A DNA stretch of 64,000 nucleotides. Source: Liquidambar formosana (taxonomy: Eukaryota; Streptophyta; Magnoliopsida; Saxifragales; Altingiaceae). A program made the translations under genes and the position numbers. The first letter of the stretch is position 1; each line of letters starts with the position of its first letter. This document shows, one piece after another, positions 37,037 to 49,253 of the stretch. A model generated the notes under the pieces. It was given only the letters and a program-made list of their open reading frames with translations. It searched no databases and was not told the DNA's origin. The stretch lies in the NCBI GenBank assembly GCA_039720395.1, contig CM077823.1, positions 33,934,371 through 33,998,370 of the forward strand, written 5' to 3'.

Positions 37037-38407
37037 GAGATAAGGCCATTATCGTCTAAGCCCCCAAAATTTTATTTTCTTGCACATGAATCGCGCCCAA
37101 TGGGTTGATGGATGATATCTTATTACATCTTGTCTGAAACCAGTTTTTATTTGCTCATGAACTGCATGCTTCTATAGAGATGCTGTTGATATTTAAGAAA
37201 TTGCAGCATGGGCTATAAGAGGGTTTTGTCCATAATGTAGCAATGGATAATTTAAAAGCTCTCTTTACATTACAGATACATTGAAATAATATTTCAAGTC
37301 TTCAGAAGAATCCGGGTACTAATAAAAAAAACGCTTATTGTTATGAGTTATTTAGTTTCAAGAACAGTAACATGTTTTTGTTTTGTCTCTAGGAGCATGT
37401 ATGTCCATATTAAAGGGAAAGTGGCTGCTTTCTCAGAATTCTTTCGTACAACCTTTAGTAGTTTGGGTTTTTAGAATAGGATTGGTACAATAGCCTTTGA
37501 TGGATTTACTCCCTCTAGATGACATGGCTTCAAATTGAATTCTTCGTATTCATCATAGAAGACAATTTGCTCATTTTCTTTTGTGTCTAAAACACTCGAA
37601 ACAATCTTGTTGATGTCTTTAAGCATGCTTTCTCGAAAGCCTTTGCATACCTTGAATATTTTCCGAGTGTAGTTTGGAAATGGAAAGGAACTTGTGAGGT
37701 TATTGACACTATTGTCCTTGCAATTTTCTGAGTCTGCATCGTACATATTGCTTCTTCAATTAATGTATAGATCTTAAAGCCATGAGGAAAACCTTAGGGA
37801 CTTCTCTTCTTGTCATAGCTACCTTCCCCTTTGAGCTTCACCTTCGCAAAACTTGCTGGCCAAAGTTGCTTTCCTCTGAGGCTTCAATGCTTCCAAAGGG
37901 TTTTCCATTTGAAGAGGCAGCTTCTCATATTTGCATTAGTTGAGTCATCACTTGCATTGTCCTGTGAAGTGAATTTTTCAGGTCTATTTTTATTGCAATC
38001 CAGTGGTACCTTTCCTAGGGTTCCAGCTCTTAGTCTTCTTTACCCATTTTTCAGTTCTCACCAGTTGAGCCCCAAGTCATCTTCTTCTCTTCTGCTAATA
38101 ATCCATCACCCTAAAAACCCCTTTTGGAGCTAGCCATGAAGACCAACAATGCCGGTATAGATCTTTTAATGATTAATCGCCGTGAGAAAAACCAAACCCT
38201 AATCCCAACTCTCTTTCTTGCTCCTTAGGTGGTCACCTATTTCCTTTATGTAAATTTTTGGGTAAATTGCAGATAACCCCCCTTATGTATGGGGGGTATG
38301 GCACATAACCCCCTTTATGTTCAAAACGTTGCAATGTCCCTCCCTAATGTTTTAAATTTTTTCAATGTGCAACACCGCTTAGTGTCGTTGACAAAAACTG
38401 ACGGAAA

Positions 38408-38434
38408 ATGGTCACGTGCTAAGCACGTGACCAT
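38408..38434. promoter_or_regulatory. 27-base palindrome holding two G-boxes
   Basis: ATGGTCACGTGCT and its exact complement AGCACGTGACCAT face each other across one base. CACGTG sits at 38413-38418 and 38424-38429. It lies inside the Mutator-like element and has no counterpart in the other arm. Confidence 0.75.
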
Positions 38435-38862
38435 GTTAAATGACCTGTTTTGCCCCTCACCCTCCCCTCACATGCTGAGCCATGAGAAGAGAGGAAGAAG
38501 AAGAAGAAGAAGAAGCAGCAGTAGCAGCCGCCGCTGCCATGGTTGCCTTCCTAATGCACGCCCACAATTGCTTCACAATCTCAGTCCTTGGCAAGGTTGG
38601 CTCACCAACAATGGCTTGAAACCTCCCTTTTCATTGCTACCGCCGGTAGCTCCTGCGCTTGCTGCCGTGGCTGTGCCGGTAACTGCTACGTTGGCCCATT
38701 TGCTTCAATGAGAATCTATGCAAGGAGATTCCGGGCTGCCGTCATTGCCTGCTATGCTGTAGGTGGTTTCAGCCATGGGTTTCTCATCGTCGCGAGAGGA
38801 AAATGGGATGCTTCTTCACCTTTTTCCAATGATTTGCATAAATCCCGCAGCCGAACCGAACC

Positions 38863-39000
38863 ACCCCCATAGCCACTGCCATGGCCGGAGAATTCAGATC
38901 TGCCATACCATTGTGCTATCGTCGTTGGAGCACCCCCATAGCCATTGCCATAGCCAGAGATCTCAAATCTATCATGGCCATTGGGCCATCGCCATCAGAG
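38863..39000. repeat. Diverged tandem duplication of about 70 bp inside the Mutator-like element
   Basis: CACCCCCATAGCCACTGCCA near 38863 recurs as CACCCCCATAGCCATTGCCA near 38931, followed by matching GGAGAATTCAGATCT and AGAGATCTCAAATCT text. Confidence 0.7.
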
Positions 39001-39884
39001 CATGGCTGCGGCTGCTGCTGCGGCTACTGCTGCTGTTGCTTCTTCTTCTTCTTCCTCTCGTCTCATGGCTCAGCACATGAGGGGGAGGGTGAGGGGACAA
39101 AACCGACATTTCAAACATTCGTTAACATCGTTTATTTTATCAAACAACAAATCTGTATTAAGGGGGACATTGCAACGTTTTGAACATAAGGGAGGTTATG
39201 TGCCACACCCCCATACTTGAGGGGGGTTTTCTGCAATTTATCCTAAATTTTTTATAAAATTTTGATCCTTTTTATGTTTGGGAAGTTTCACGACTCATTT
39301 TGTTGTAGTTTTATATACATGCTTGCATCCTTCACTTGAACACTTGGGTCCCTCAGCTACCAACTCTAAACTCCTACAGCTACCAACTCTGAACTCCTAG
39401 GTCGAAACTTTAACGTACAATATCAAGTTCGGAATGTTCTAGACGTGCACAACTCCGCGCTGTGCAATCTGTTTGGGACGTCTTAGACCTAATCAGAATG
39501 CTAGAGAGGGAGAGGGAGAGAGAGAGAGAGATTATATACAGCAAGCAATATACTGAGACAGTATGGATGGTTGATATTTTGTAGGTCATAGTAGCAGTTG
39601 GATCTCTGGTGGGTGGGGTCTGGCATTGTGCATGCCGGCCACGTAATCAGATTAGGAGGACGTGGCTGTGGTGGGTGGGGCCACCCACGTCGTTTGGTGA
39701 TGAAGCAGAAACCGTGTTTGAAAGGTGATGGCTGATGATTGTGGAAAGTGGAAACGTCAGGTTCAACCTTCCTCACGTAAGGAAAAGCTCCCACAGATTA
39801 GAGGACTTCACGACAAACTACACTAATAATGTTTAGTAACCTAAACCCCAAAACGGCTCTCTTCTGGCTTCTAGAACCCATCAT

Positions 39885-39915
<31 letters not shown>
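39885..39915. repeat. (CT)n microsatellite
   Basis: About 15 CT units followed by TATATG text. Confidence 0.9.
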
Positions 39916-39920
<5 letters not shown>

Positions 39921-39938
39921 GTATATATATATATATTA

Positions 39939-40304
39939 GATGATAATCAAGTAAGCACGTGCTGATATAACTTATATTAACACCCGCGTTGGGAGTTACA
40001 TTTTGTGCATTAGTAGAATATGAGGTACATTGGACCAATGCAAGGGGTACAACCCTAAATGCATAGTGTTGATATAACTTATATCAACACATGCTGATGA
40101 GAACACAACCGTATATATATTATCCTTTATCAGTCCTAATCAAGCCAGCACGTGTTAATATTAGTTATATTAGCACCATGCATTAGAAATTATACCTCAT
40201 ACATTAGCCCAATGTACCTCGTGACCCACTAATGCATAAGGTATAACTCCCAATAAGGGTATTGATATAAGGTATAAAAGCATGTGCTCACTTGATCATC
40301 GTCC
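39939..40304. mobile_element. Foldback MITE, about 366 bp
   Basis: The left arm GATGATAATCAAGTAAGCAC and the reverse complement of the right arm GGACGATGATCAAGTGAGCA pair, as do GTTGGGAGTTA, GCATTAGT and GAGGTACATTGG blocks farther in. The arms cover most of the element. Ends adjoin TA dinucleotides; the superfamily is uncertain. Confidence 0.7.
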
Positions 40305-40809
40305 TATACACACACATAATTATTTATGCAATTTTTAAGTCAATGGATCACAGTTGGATTAATAGTTTCCAAAAAAGCTAACTAGAGAAAATGACAAGTA
40401 TAATAATGAGATCGGTGAATCTTATGAAATTTAACAACTTAAGAATCGTTTAAAAATTGTGTTACATGATTTGGACCCATATATATGATTGGGATAAATT
40501 TTCTGACTCTCATTATCTTCTTAATTTTATATCAAAATTACCCCAGCAATGTTATGTAATTAAAAAAATGCAAATGATTAAATATTAATAATATCGCATC
40601 ATTTGAACTGAGAGATAATAAAGCAAGAAGACTACACTTGTTTCTATTATTTTTATTTATTTATTTATCATCTTTCATATAGCAATCTTTGTTTGATGTT
40701 TTAACATATGTAGCGAGTACAACCTTTTAATTTAAATATCATGAAGAAATTTTTTTATGTGACCATATGCATACATGCTTCCACTGACAGTTGCTAGATA
40801 AATTTGAGA

Positions 40810-41184
40810 AAGGAGGTGGCTTATGTGAACATAAAATTCACTAATTTTAAATTTTTTAAGGTTTTATAAAAATATAAACAATTTTCATGAAAACTAACCG
40901 TGCAATTTACTAAAAAACATAACAATTTTATAGAATAAATTTTTTTTCCAAAATTTGTCGTTTAAGTAGTTTTTTTTATCCATTTTTCATGAAACATTCA
41001 GTAAAAATAAAACCAAGGGCCAAAAGTTCACTTGAATGATAGATTTTGGGAAAAAAATTTTCTACAAAGTTGTTCAAAATGTATTTTTTAATAGATAACG
41101 TGACTAATTTTCATGAAAATATTAAAAATATAAATTAAGTGGAGGGTATAAAGAAATTTTTATGATGACAATAGCCCGCTTCTT
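40810..41184. mobile_element. Foldback MITE, copy 1 of a three-copy MULE-type family
   Basis: Arms ending GGCTTATGTGAACATAAAAT (left) and, in reverse complement, GGGCTATTGTCATCATAAAA (right) surround inner pairing blocks TTTTCATGAAAACTAA and CCAAAATTTGTCGTTTAAGT. The same layout recurs at 49647 and 50887. No clean target duplication; this is the most diverged copy. Confidence 0.6.
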
Positions 41185-41254
41185 TGAAAAATATTTTACA
41201 ACGTTGATCGTAAAAAAAAGAACGAAACTCAAAAACCTTTCATTAGTTGTGACA

Positions 41255-41335
41255 GGCAAATGACTTGTAGGCTAGAGGGCATTTCTTCCCTCTCTTGAAG
41301 AGAATGGTTTCACAAAAATTCAAGTTCTGAACCTA
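41255..41335 (+). mobile_element. Possible SINE head, family A relative
   Basis: AATGACTTGTAGGCTAGAGG then GCATTTCTTCCCTC and AAGTTCTGAACC copy the order of A-box, pyrimidine block and B-box seen at 3084 and 43014, with weaker boxes. Confidence 0.4.
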
Positions 41336-42056
41336 TGTGGGTAGATGGGATAGGGGGAAGGAGTTATTATGACAAGGGAGATAAACTACCCCATTGAATA
41401 GCCCAAGAATCCATGGACCCTCCTTTGAACTTAAATATTTTTTTTTTAATTTTATTTTATTTTTTAAAAACAAAAAGAAAAAAACACAAAACAAGAAAAA
41501 TAAAATTGCTGTGACATAGGCATCGATCAAGAGTAGGGAGCTGTTCAGGAAACAGAAAAATTCCACCAATTGAAGATGATTTTGACTCATTTTAATTTTA
41601 CTATTGTTTTGTAAGTTATTTTATTTTATTTTATTTTTCTTTTGTAAGCCTATTAGTCTTGTGTAGAAAATGAGGCATAAACAAAATTAAAATTAATTGA
41701 GAATTAATTAATTTTTTAAATTAACAACTAAAGATGTCTCAAATATTACTCTTATCAAGATTTTAGTTCAAACTGATCTCTTAATAACCTGTGTCAAACT
41801 TTTTAGAGGATTAATCAATCCAACTGTTCAATTTTTAAAATTTTCCAACAGGACTCAACCTGCCGAGGTATTATTTATTTATTTATTATTATGATTATTA
41901 TTTTTTGGGGTGGGGTTTAAAGAATCAGCCGCAGTTGCAATGCCAACACTTTTTTATTGACAAATTAATAACGGCCATATAATGCCTTGTTGTGCTTGAA
42001 ATGATGACGCGTCTACGTTATCATTTTATCAAAAACTGCGCAAACCACTTTCCTCC

Positions 42057-42086
42057 TCTTCTTCTTCTTCTTCTTCTTCTTCTTCT
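42057..42086. repeat. (CTT)n microsatellite
   Basis: About ten CTT units followed by CTTT repeats. Confidence 0.9.
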
Positions 42087-42355
42087 TTCTTTCTTTCTTT
42101 CTTTTTTTTATTTTTTATTTTTGATAAGCAAATGGGAATATATAGAAAAAGAAAGAGATTTGGATCAATTGCCAAACCTTGCTTCTTCCAACAAAACAGG
42201 GCGAGATAAGTCTAAGATTTGAATTAAACCAAATCAATTACAGAGGACTGCTCAGTGAACAGGCGCATGTGCCGCTTGGTTCTAGCTTGTTGATATTATG
42301 ACAAGATGAATTGAAAAAATTCATAAAATTATTCTTGGACAGACCCATTAGTCTT

Positions 42356-42530
42356 GTTCTTCTTTCTTTCTTATTTATCTATTTATATATATATTTTTTT
42401 CATATTTTTGGACAATCAATAGAATTTACCATATCCTTAAACCCCCAATATTAATGAAGGGGTATTAAAATTTCTCCATAAACTTAAATACGATATCGCT
42501 CACTCAATGAATAGGCTATCATACCATTAG
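42356..42530 (-). mobile_element. SINE (family B), minus-strand copy with 10-bp target duplication
   Basis: On the minus strand: TGCTAATGGTATGATAGCC (A-box region), TTCATTGAGTGAGCGAT, a body with CCCCTTCATTAATATTGGGG, and an end TCTATTGATTGTCCAAAAAT. CATTAGTCTT flanks it at 42346-42355 and 42531-42540. Confidence 0.7.
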
Positions 42531-43013
42531 CATTAGTCTTTGGTTTGGAGACAAAAATAAAAAAAATAATACTTTGTTTCATGTTATCCAATTAATTATT
42601 CTAATAACCATTTTCGGAAAGGAAAATCAGTTCTTTCTTGTTGTGAGAAGTAAAATAAAAATGGCATAAACTCAAAAGGCCAAATTGTGTTTATTGTAAA
42701 AGATAGAAATAAGGAATTTATGGATAATGCTTTCGTGAACTGTAATGACTCTTCTGGCCGGGATTATTATAACCACTCCAATAATGGGAACTAAGAAATT
42801 AATTTTATTCAATTTATTCTAAAAAAGAAACTAACAGAAATAGGTATGCCTTTACCAAGTTACGCCATGTACAAAAACTTTCACTTGACGTGTAACGTTC
42901 GAATAAATTTTGGTCTTCCTTGTTTACATTTTTATTTTTTAAAGCATTATGAAAGTTGTTCACAAATCACAAATGAGGACTTAAACCAACTGTGGAACCA
43001 TTATATTTAATCA

Positions 43014-43135
43014 TATCACTAATGGCCTTGGCTTTAGTGGCATTTCTTCTCCCGTAAGGGTGGAAGGGTTTTAAGGGTTTATAGGTTTAACTCCCAGATA
43101 TGTCTCTAATTACCTAGCTAAAAAAATATATATAT
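43014..43135 (+). mobile_element. SINE (family A)
   Basis: A-box region TTGGCTTTAGTGGC, a pyrimidine block CATTTCTTCTCCC, and B-box GGTTTAACTCCC, then an A-rich/TA-rich tail from about 43119. Order and spacing match 3084 and 4770. Confidence 0.6.
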
Positions 43136-43430
43136 ATGTTACCTTGTTTTCTTTGATAATTATAATATCTTATATCGGAAATTGATTCATATATGATATA
43201 TATTAAGTCCTTCAAAACTCCAGATTGGTCGCTCAAATTATATTTTTGACCGTCTCAATGTTCATTACTCAATTAGATTGAAATTTCTTGCGCAGTTTTC
43301 TCCCTAACTAGATTATTGGTTTGATGCTTGGAATTGCATTACCACTTAATTAATTTAAATCAACATCCAAGACCGTCAATATAACGAAACAATTGTCATA
43401 GATCCATTTCTACTATATTACTGTATTAAA

Positions 43431-43546
43431 ACAAGATATCATTTGTAGGGCGAGACTCACACATAGACCATACTTCTACAAAAATGCAATAAAACATGAT
43501 ATCATTTGTAAGGCGAGACTTACACAAAGACCATACTTCTACAAAA
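43431..43546. repeat. Tandem duplication, period 64
   Basis: Two copies of GATATCATTTGTAGGGCGAG-type text with a few substitutions. Confidence 0.8.
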
Positions 43547-43657
43547 TTTTTACGATAATTAAAGAACAAACTACAATACCTACAAGAACATTCCATCTGT
43601 AAAACTAGGTTTTTCTTTAACTCAAATCATACATAGCAAGTTGGAAACGGACATGAG

Positions 43658-43741
43658 CAATACTTTTATTCATAGCATGGTGACAAAAACATTTGTGAAT
43701 CCAATACTTTTGTTCATAGCATGGCGACAAAGACATTTGTA
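43658..43741. repeat. Tandem duplication, period 44
   Basis: CAATACTTTTATTCATAGCA recurs 44 bases later as CAATACTTTTGTTCATAGCA. Confidence 0.8.
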
Positions 43742-43991
43742 ATATTCAATCATTACATATACAAGTAACGCTCGCTCTTCCTGCCATAATAATTAGACAG
43801 TTAGTACTTACTCACAAGATAAGAACCTATTCATTTCAAAACAATGTATTTGCTTTTAAAAGGGAAAAGAGTTAAAATTTCTAACAAGTGAGCAGATTCT
43901 CATTAGCATATACAACACAGCAATAAGTATGCTTCTCATTCTGACAAAGGATAACTATGAACTTATTTTTCAAAAAAGTTATGTTATAGTA

Positions 43992-44120
43992 CCTCCTCTA
44001 TCTGTTCTCATTTGATGTGACATGCTATGTTAGCCGATCTTTAAAAGTATAAAAAAATGTTCAAACTAATGTGGCGCATGCCGTGTTAAATGTCGTATCA
44101 GATGGGAATATAGCAATGAG
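43992..44120. mobile_element. Stowaway-like MITE, 129 bp
   Basis: TA then CCTCCTCTATCTGTTCTCAT on the left; the right end in reverse complement reads CTCATTGCTATATTCCCATC next to a TA. Inner arms share GATGTGACAT and GATACGACAT. Confidence 0.6.
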
Positions 44121-44522
44121 TATATAGATGGATACACTAGCATTTTCGGTACCTTGGATAAAAAAAAGGAAAACCATAAAATTCATGTGATTGGTCTGTG
44201 ATTCTGATGAATCACTTCTTCATGTGATGCTATCTTCCCTTTCCAATAGGGCAAATTGGCATATTGGTCATTTCATGATATATGGGTATGTATATATGGT
44301 TTCAGCCAAGTGGGGCCACACTTTCAAGTGGGACCCACATGGAGAAATCTTTGTACCAACGCGCTTATGCTATCCGTTTTTGTTTTGAAGCCCAGTAACG
44401 GCCTTGCCTTATGATTGTATTTTGGGCTCTTCCTTGCCAGCCAAAATCACCTCTTACTACCTAAAGAACTTTGCCACCCTTTTAAACGCCTCCTCCACCC
44501 CCACTCTCTCCTTCCTCATATC

Positions 44523-44527
<5 letters not shown>

Positions 44528-44572
<45 letters not shown>

Positions 44573-44573
44573 A
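44528..44573 (+). repeat. (CT)n-(TA)n leader immediately before the bHLH start codon
   Basis: A CT run passes into a TA run that ends AAATGG at the start codon. The TA run is too close to the ATG to serve as a TATA box for an mRNA starting at that ATG, so it is probably part of the 5' leader. Confidence 0.8.
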
Positions 44574-47500
44574 ATGGCTATGGCTATGGCTGAAGGAGAA
44601 GGCCATGAAGGTTTCTCATGGGAAAACCAATCTTGGGCTTTTTTGAATTCGGATAATTCGGGTGGTAGTGAGGAGAAATTCGGCAAGAAGCCGCCGGATT
44701 CGAGCTCCAATAGCCTCACAATAGTAGGAGTGGAACCAGAGTTGGCCGGTAAGAAGCGAGGCCGTGGCGGTGGAGAGAAAAATGGAAAGGGAATTAGTGG
44801 TGAGGTGAAGGGAGGGAAAGGTCATGGTGGTGGTGGTGGTGGTGGTGGTGGTGGTGAATCAGATCATGAGATACATATATGGACAGAGAGAGAAAGGAGG
44901 AAGAAGATGAGGAACATGTTTTCTAATCTTCATGCTTTGCTTCCTCAGCTTCCTCCTAAGGTAAATAATTCAGTTTCTTCAAAGGTTCAAAAGGTTTTTC
45001 AGTAGGGTTTGTTGCATTCTCTCTCTGTCCTTTCTTTTTCGTTTGTATTTTGGTGCCATATAATCTCTCTCTCTCTCTCCCTCAATAGGTTTCCTTCATG
45101 AGAAGTTGGTGAGCAAGATGGTCCTTCCCACTTCTTTCTTTCTATGTAGTATTTCCCCTATATAACATATATGAGGAGAATCTTTTGATTTAACTCATAT
45201 CTCCATCAAATCCTACCTAGATTTAGCGTTTCTTTCTGACAAGATCTAAAAGTCATGCACCAGTGAACTTAAGGGTCCCAAAAGACTCCCTTAATTTTTA
45301 CTTTTGTTACCTTCGATCTTGTGTAGGGTATATATGTACTTACTGCTAGGCATAGCTATATATAAATTCAACTGAAATACCAAAACTTTTGTAGAGGTGC
45401 AGTCATGGGTATAGGTATATAAGTGGTATAACTAAGTACGTACTTTCTCTAAGGATATCCCTTTGTATTCCCTCTCTTCCCCCCTTGTTTCTTGATTTGA
45501 AATTACCCTTTTCATTGTTTCACTCCAAATAGTAATGCTTTTGGTTTTAATGATAGGTTAAGTGGGTACTTGTATATAGTCACATCTATGAACCGGCTAC
45601 CTGGCAGATTTCATTATAGTTCTAGGTGGAAAATGGAAATTTCTTTGTCATCTGAGATACTGTAATCTACTATTAAGATTTTATAAAATCCCAAAATTTA
45701 ATTTTTGGACAAGTTTAAGATGCAACATAAGAAGAGGTACAGAAAATCTCACATCGCAAGGCGCTAATTTTTAATTTCTTTTCAAGATAACATACTAAAT
45801 ACATATACGCGCGCATAGTGCGAAAAGATCAAGGTAGAATCCAAACACACACCTCCAAAGGGCCTTCATCGCAAAGCGCCAGTTTATAACCTAACAATAC
45901 ATTATTAACATTTCATATGAATTAAATAGTATAAGGACAGCTGTTTAATTAATTAGACCTCCACTAAATTTTGATGCAGGCCGACAAGTCCTCCATTGTT
46001 GACGAAGCAGTGAACTACATCAAAACCCTACAGCAGACTCTCCAAAAGCTTCAAAAGCAGAAGCTAGAGAGGCTCCAAGGCGCAGCAGCCATCAATTATG
46101 TTGACCCACCATCCATAATCACCCAACAAAAGCCAGCCTACAACTCAAGGGAGGCATTCTTAGCTGATCAGGTCTCATCTTCCAGCAACTTGACCATAAC
46201 CCCAGCAACAAATTCCTCAAACAACAACACACTTTCGGCCTCTACATTTCCTGTAATCTTCCAAACATGGACTTCACAGAATGTCAGCTTGAATGTGTGT
46301 GGCAACGAAGCACAATTTAGTGTGTGTTCACAAAAGAAGCCTGGGCTCTTAACCACTATTTGCTATGTGTTGGAGAAGCATAAACTAGAGGTGGTATCGG
46401 CTCATGTTTCTTCGGATTATAATCGGAGCATGTATATGATACAAGCCCGTGTAAGTCTGTTACTCCTTTTCCAATTCTCCTTTTCACTAGCATTGCTTTT
46501 AAGAACCCTATATTGTTATTCAGACTGTCCATGTTTCAAGAGTCCTGCCTGCATTTTTCTTTTCTTTTTTTAGTGCTGTCTGCATTAATACCATGGTAAT
46601 GTTTCTAAAATGTTGCATGAATTTGATTTGGTGTTATTACTGATTCATGCATCACTGTATAGATAGCAGTTTGGCCAAGTTCATTGAGAGATGCTAAACT
46701 AGGGTCTATACATTAGGGTTAACCCGCATCATATGTTTCCTAATTGTATGTGGACACAATAATGATACCCAAATGATTCAATGAATTAGGGTTTCTGATT
46801 ATTCATGAGATGCTAAACTAGGGTCTATACATTAGGGTTAACCCGTATCATATGTTTCCTAATTGTATGTGGACACAATAATGATACCCAAATGATTCAA
46901 TGAATTAGGGTTTCTGATTATTCATAGAATGTAATCATACATTCGTGCACATTTGGAGTAGTCTAAGTCTAATTTAATTTAACTCTCAATAAAGGTCTAA
47001 GTAGAGATGCAACTTGAGTGGGTTTAACCCAAGTCCATGCAACCCGAACCTTTGGGTGAGTTTGGATTGTCATATTTAGTCTGTGGGTTGGGCATGGGTA
47101 AGAAAATGACTACCCCCGGCCGAATTTTATTCAGGTTTATAATGGTCAGAGGTTTTGCAAAACCTGCCCAACCTAAAACCCGATTTCATATTATGTTATA
47201 TTTTAATATATATTATTAAGCATTAAACTAATATATGATTTCATGTAGATGATGCAAAAAAAAAAAAAAATTAAATTAAATAATGAAAAATTATAGGGTT
47301 AATCGAATTGACATATATGTACTTTGTTTGAAAATGAGCACAGCCCATGTTTAAATAAAAAAATTATTCAGAAAAGCCCCTCTAACCCGAGCTTTAAAAA
47401 AATAGACCTAAGTTGAGCCATGGGTAGAGGATCTCGGGTTAAGGTTTGGGTTGGATTGGGCATGGATAAGGGATTTACCCTTTCGGGTTGGGAAGACTTT

Positions 47501-48270
47501 CCAACCTGTTTGAGTTGCACCCCAACAATGTTCAGTATGGAGCCTAACAATATGAAGAAAAGGAAAAAAAAAAACTGAATTAAGTGTATTTTACTATTTT
47601 CTCATTCATAGTGGCCTGGACTGGATGTGAGCCGTGGACATAGGCATGTTTGTTGACCCACTCATATCTTTGTTCTTGTATTTTTATCTATTTTCTATCT
47701 GCTTGCTATTACTTGTTTGCATGGTTGAGATACATTAGGTTCTCCCAACACATAGGTTCCAATTCTTTACCATTATAGCTGAGCTAACATAAACACCAAG
47801 AAATCCTCAAATTATAATACATTTAGCCTGTGTTTGGGTATCCAACTTGAAATTAAACAATTTTTTCATAGTAATGAAGATACAAATCTATGACCTTGAA
47901 CTATAATTTTTAAATAAAAAATAATAATTCGAATTTGTCAATTCAGTGTCGTCAAAACTAAGTAAAATTTGTTAAATTGTTTAATTTCGAATCGGACACT
48001 CAAACAGCCCCTTATTCAATGTCTTTTGTTAGGATCTTTTGTACTATCTTTTGGTCAGCAGGATCATTGGTACTATACAAATAAATAAAACTATGCCATT
48101 TAGTGCTTAATTAAATTACATTTCCATTGCAAACTAATGTTTTCTGAATCTATATATATTGGCCCAACTAGGCGAGTGGAGCTTCAGATCAGTTCCCAGA
48201 GGCATTTCCAGTGGAAGAAATTTTCAAGCAAGCTGCAGGAGAGATAATGCTCTGGGTCTCTTCCTGTTAA
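44574..48270 (+). CDS. BHLH95: bHLH transcription factor, bHLH95/ZHOUPI-like, three exons
   Basis: Exons 44574-44960, 45980-46450 and 48172-48270 (TAA), all GT-AG and in frame, give 318 residues. The N-terminus is acidic/Gly-rich with a ten-glycine run (residues 85-94) coded by GGT repeats. The basic region [12 protein letters not shown] keeps H, E and R at the DNA-contact positions 5, 9 and 13, predicting E-box/G-box binding. Helix 1 and the loop end exon 1 (LPQLPPK) and helix 2 opens exon 2 ([14 protein letters not shown]). The C-terminus (about 205-318, [13 protein letters not shown] to EIMLWVSS) is the ACT-like region typical of this clade. Arabidopsis bHLH95 (ZHOUPI/RGE1) controls endosperm breakdown and embryo cuticle formation. 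The subfamily call is by recognised motifs, and orthology is not proven. Confidence 0.88.
46688..46925. repeat. Tandem duplication, period 119, in bHLH intron 2
   Basis: GAGATGCTAAACTAGGGTCT begins at 46688 and 46807. The copies differ visibly at one base (CGCATC against CGTATC), so the event is recent. Confidence 0.9.
46998..47530. mobile_element. Possible hAT-like foldback element in bHLH intron 2
   Basis: Left text TAGAGATGCAACTTGAGTGG and, in reverse complement, right text GGGGTGCAACTCAAACAGG resemble each other, and inner blocks of GGGCATGGATAAG type recur in opposite orientation. No 8-bp target duplication found. Confidence 0.4.
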
Positions 48271-49219
48271 TCAAGGAAATTCAACCCTAGAGATGTTTCT
48301 TCAGACGGTGATATATATTGCTGAATTTTGGTTTTTCTGAAAGTTAGCAATTAGCAAGATGGATTTGCTATCACCGTATCTTTTGGGATGGGAATTTCTC
48401 ATACTTTAGGTAGATTACATATATGTGTGGCTGTGTGGCATGTTTTAGCCAATAGCCCTTTATAAACCACAGTTTGTAGCTTCATTATGTGCCTCACAAA
48501 TATAAGTTTTAGCAAATCAGTTTCTACAGTAGTTTCAACTTGCAAGTTAATTCGTATGTGCTTTTCAAAGTATCAAGTTAATTTTAGCAAATCAAGTTCT
48601 ATTGTATTTGAGATCTTACAAGTGAAAATATAACTGTATTATATGGTCATGAAATCAAGATATCCTCTCAAAGAATCCGTGCAAGTGTACTTTTTAACTG
48701 TTGTAGGACCAACATTGGGTAATGATCTTTTCAGCTTTCTTTCTTTTTTTTTGAAAAATGCTACTTCAAAACCTTTTATCGCCCATCTTGATCACCTACC
48801 TTATGTATCAAAAGTGGATAATTAAAAGCTATCATGTAGACCATCCCTCCTTATAGCCATGGTGGTTAGTTGGTTACCAAACCATTCTTAAGGTTACATA
48901 TTTGAGGATTGGTATTCCAGTGAAATACAGAATCCGAAAAAGAAAGCTATCATATACGGTATAGAAAAATGAGAAACTGTCACATATGGGTAGGTGGTGG
49001 AATATGGATGAAATGGACGGGTGAAATAGCACTACTCTTTTTTCTTTGTCAATATCATTTTTTTTTTCTTTTATGGGCATTATTGAGTAGAGACTATTTA
49101 ACTATTATTTATTTCATGCATTACGTTGTGAATTTAAGAAAAGAAAACCTAGCTAAAACGATACTGTACACTGTACAGTACTTGATACCATTTCTAGAGA
49201 GATAATCTTTATATATATA

Positions 49220-49253
49220 AAAAAATAAAAATAAAAATAAAAATAAAAATAAA
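49220..49253. repeat. (AAAAAT)n microsatellite
   Basis: Five to six tandem AAAAAT units. Confidence 0.9.

Larger units (their letters stand above)
38260..39243. mobile_element. Mutator-like element with long, two-block inverted repeats, 984 bp
   Basis: The left end is GGGTAAATTGCAGATAACCC; the right end in reverse complement is GGATAAATTGCAGAAAACCC. The arms pair for about 95 bases (through GTTCAAAACGTTGCAATGTC), and a second inner block pairs again: GAGCCATGAGAAGAGAGG near 38477 with the complement of text near 39060, including GAAGAA/TTCTTC tracts. Identical TAAATTTTT copies flank it at 38251-38259 and 39244-39252, a 9-base duplication as for MULEs. The interior is GC-rich compared with its surroundings and may be captured host sequence, but no protein was recognised. 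Confidence 0.85.
37037..44573. other. Intergenic, many small mobile elements, no intact gene
   Basis: Besides the elements listed separately, a minus-strand ORF at 37471-37746 (91 codons) and the text up to about 38130 look cDNA-like but match no family I recognise. The remainder is AT-rich. Confidence 0.55.

Noticed and set aside
37471..38130. Minus-strand gene next to the second Mutator-like element
   Set aside because: The 91-codon frame and neighbouring cDNA-like text have no recognisable domain and no supported splice structure. A protein search and RNA-seq would decide.
38289..39220. Several overlapping frames inside the second Mutator-like element
   Set aside because: Driven by GAA/GCT-rich and inverted-repeat sequence; no conserved protein visible.
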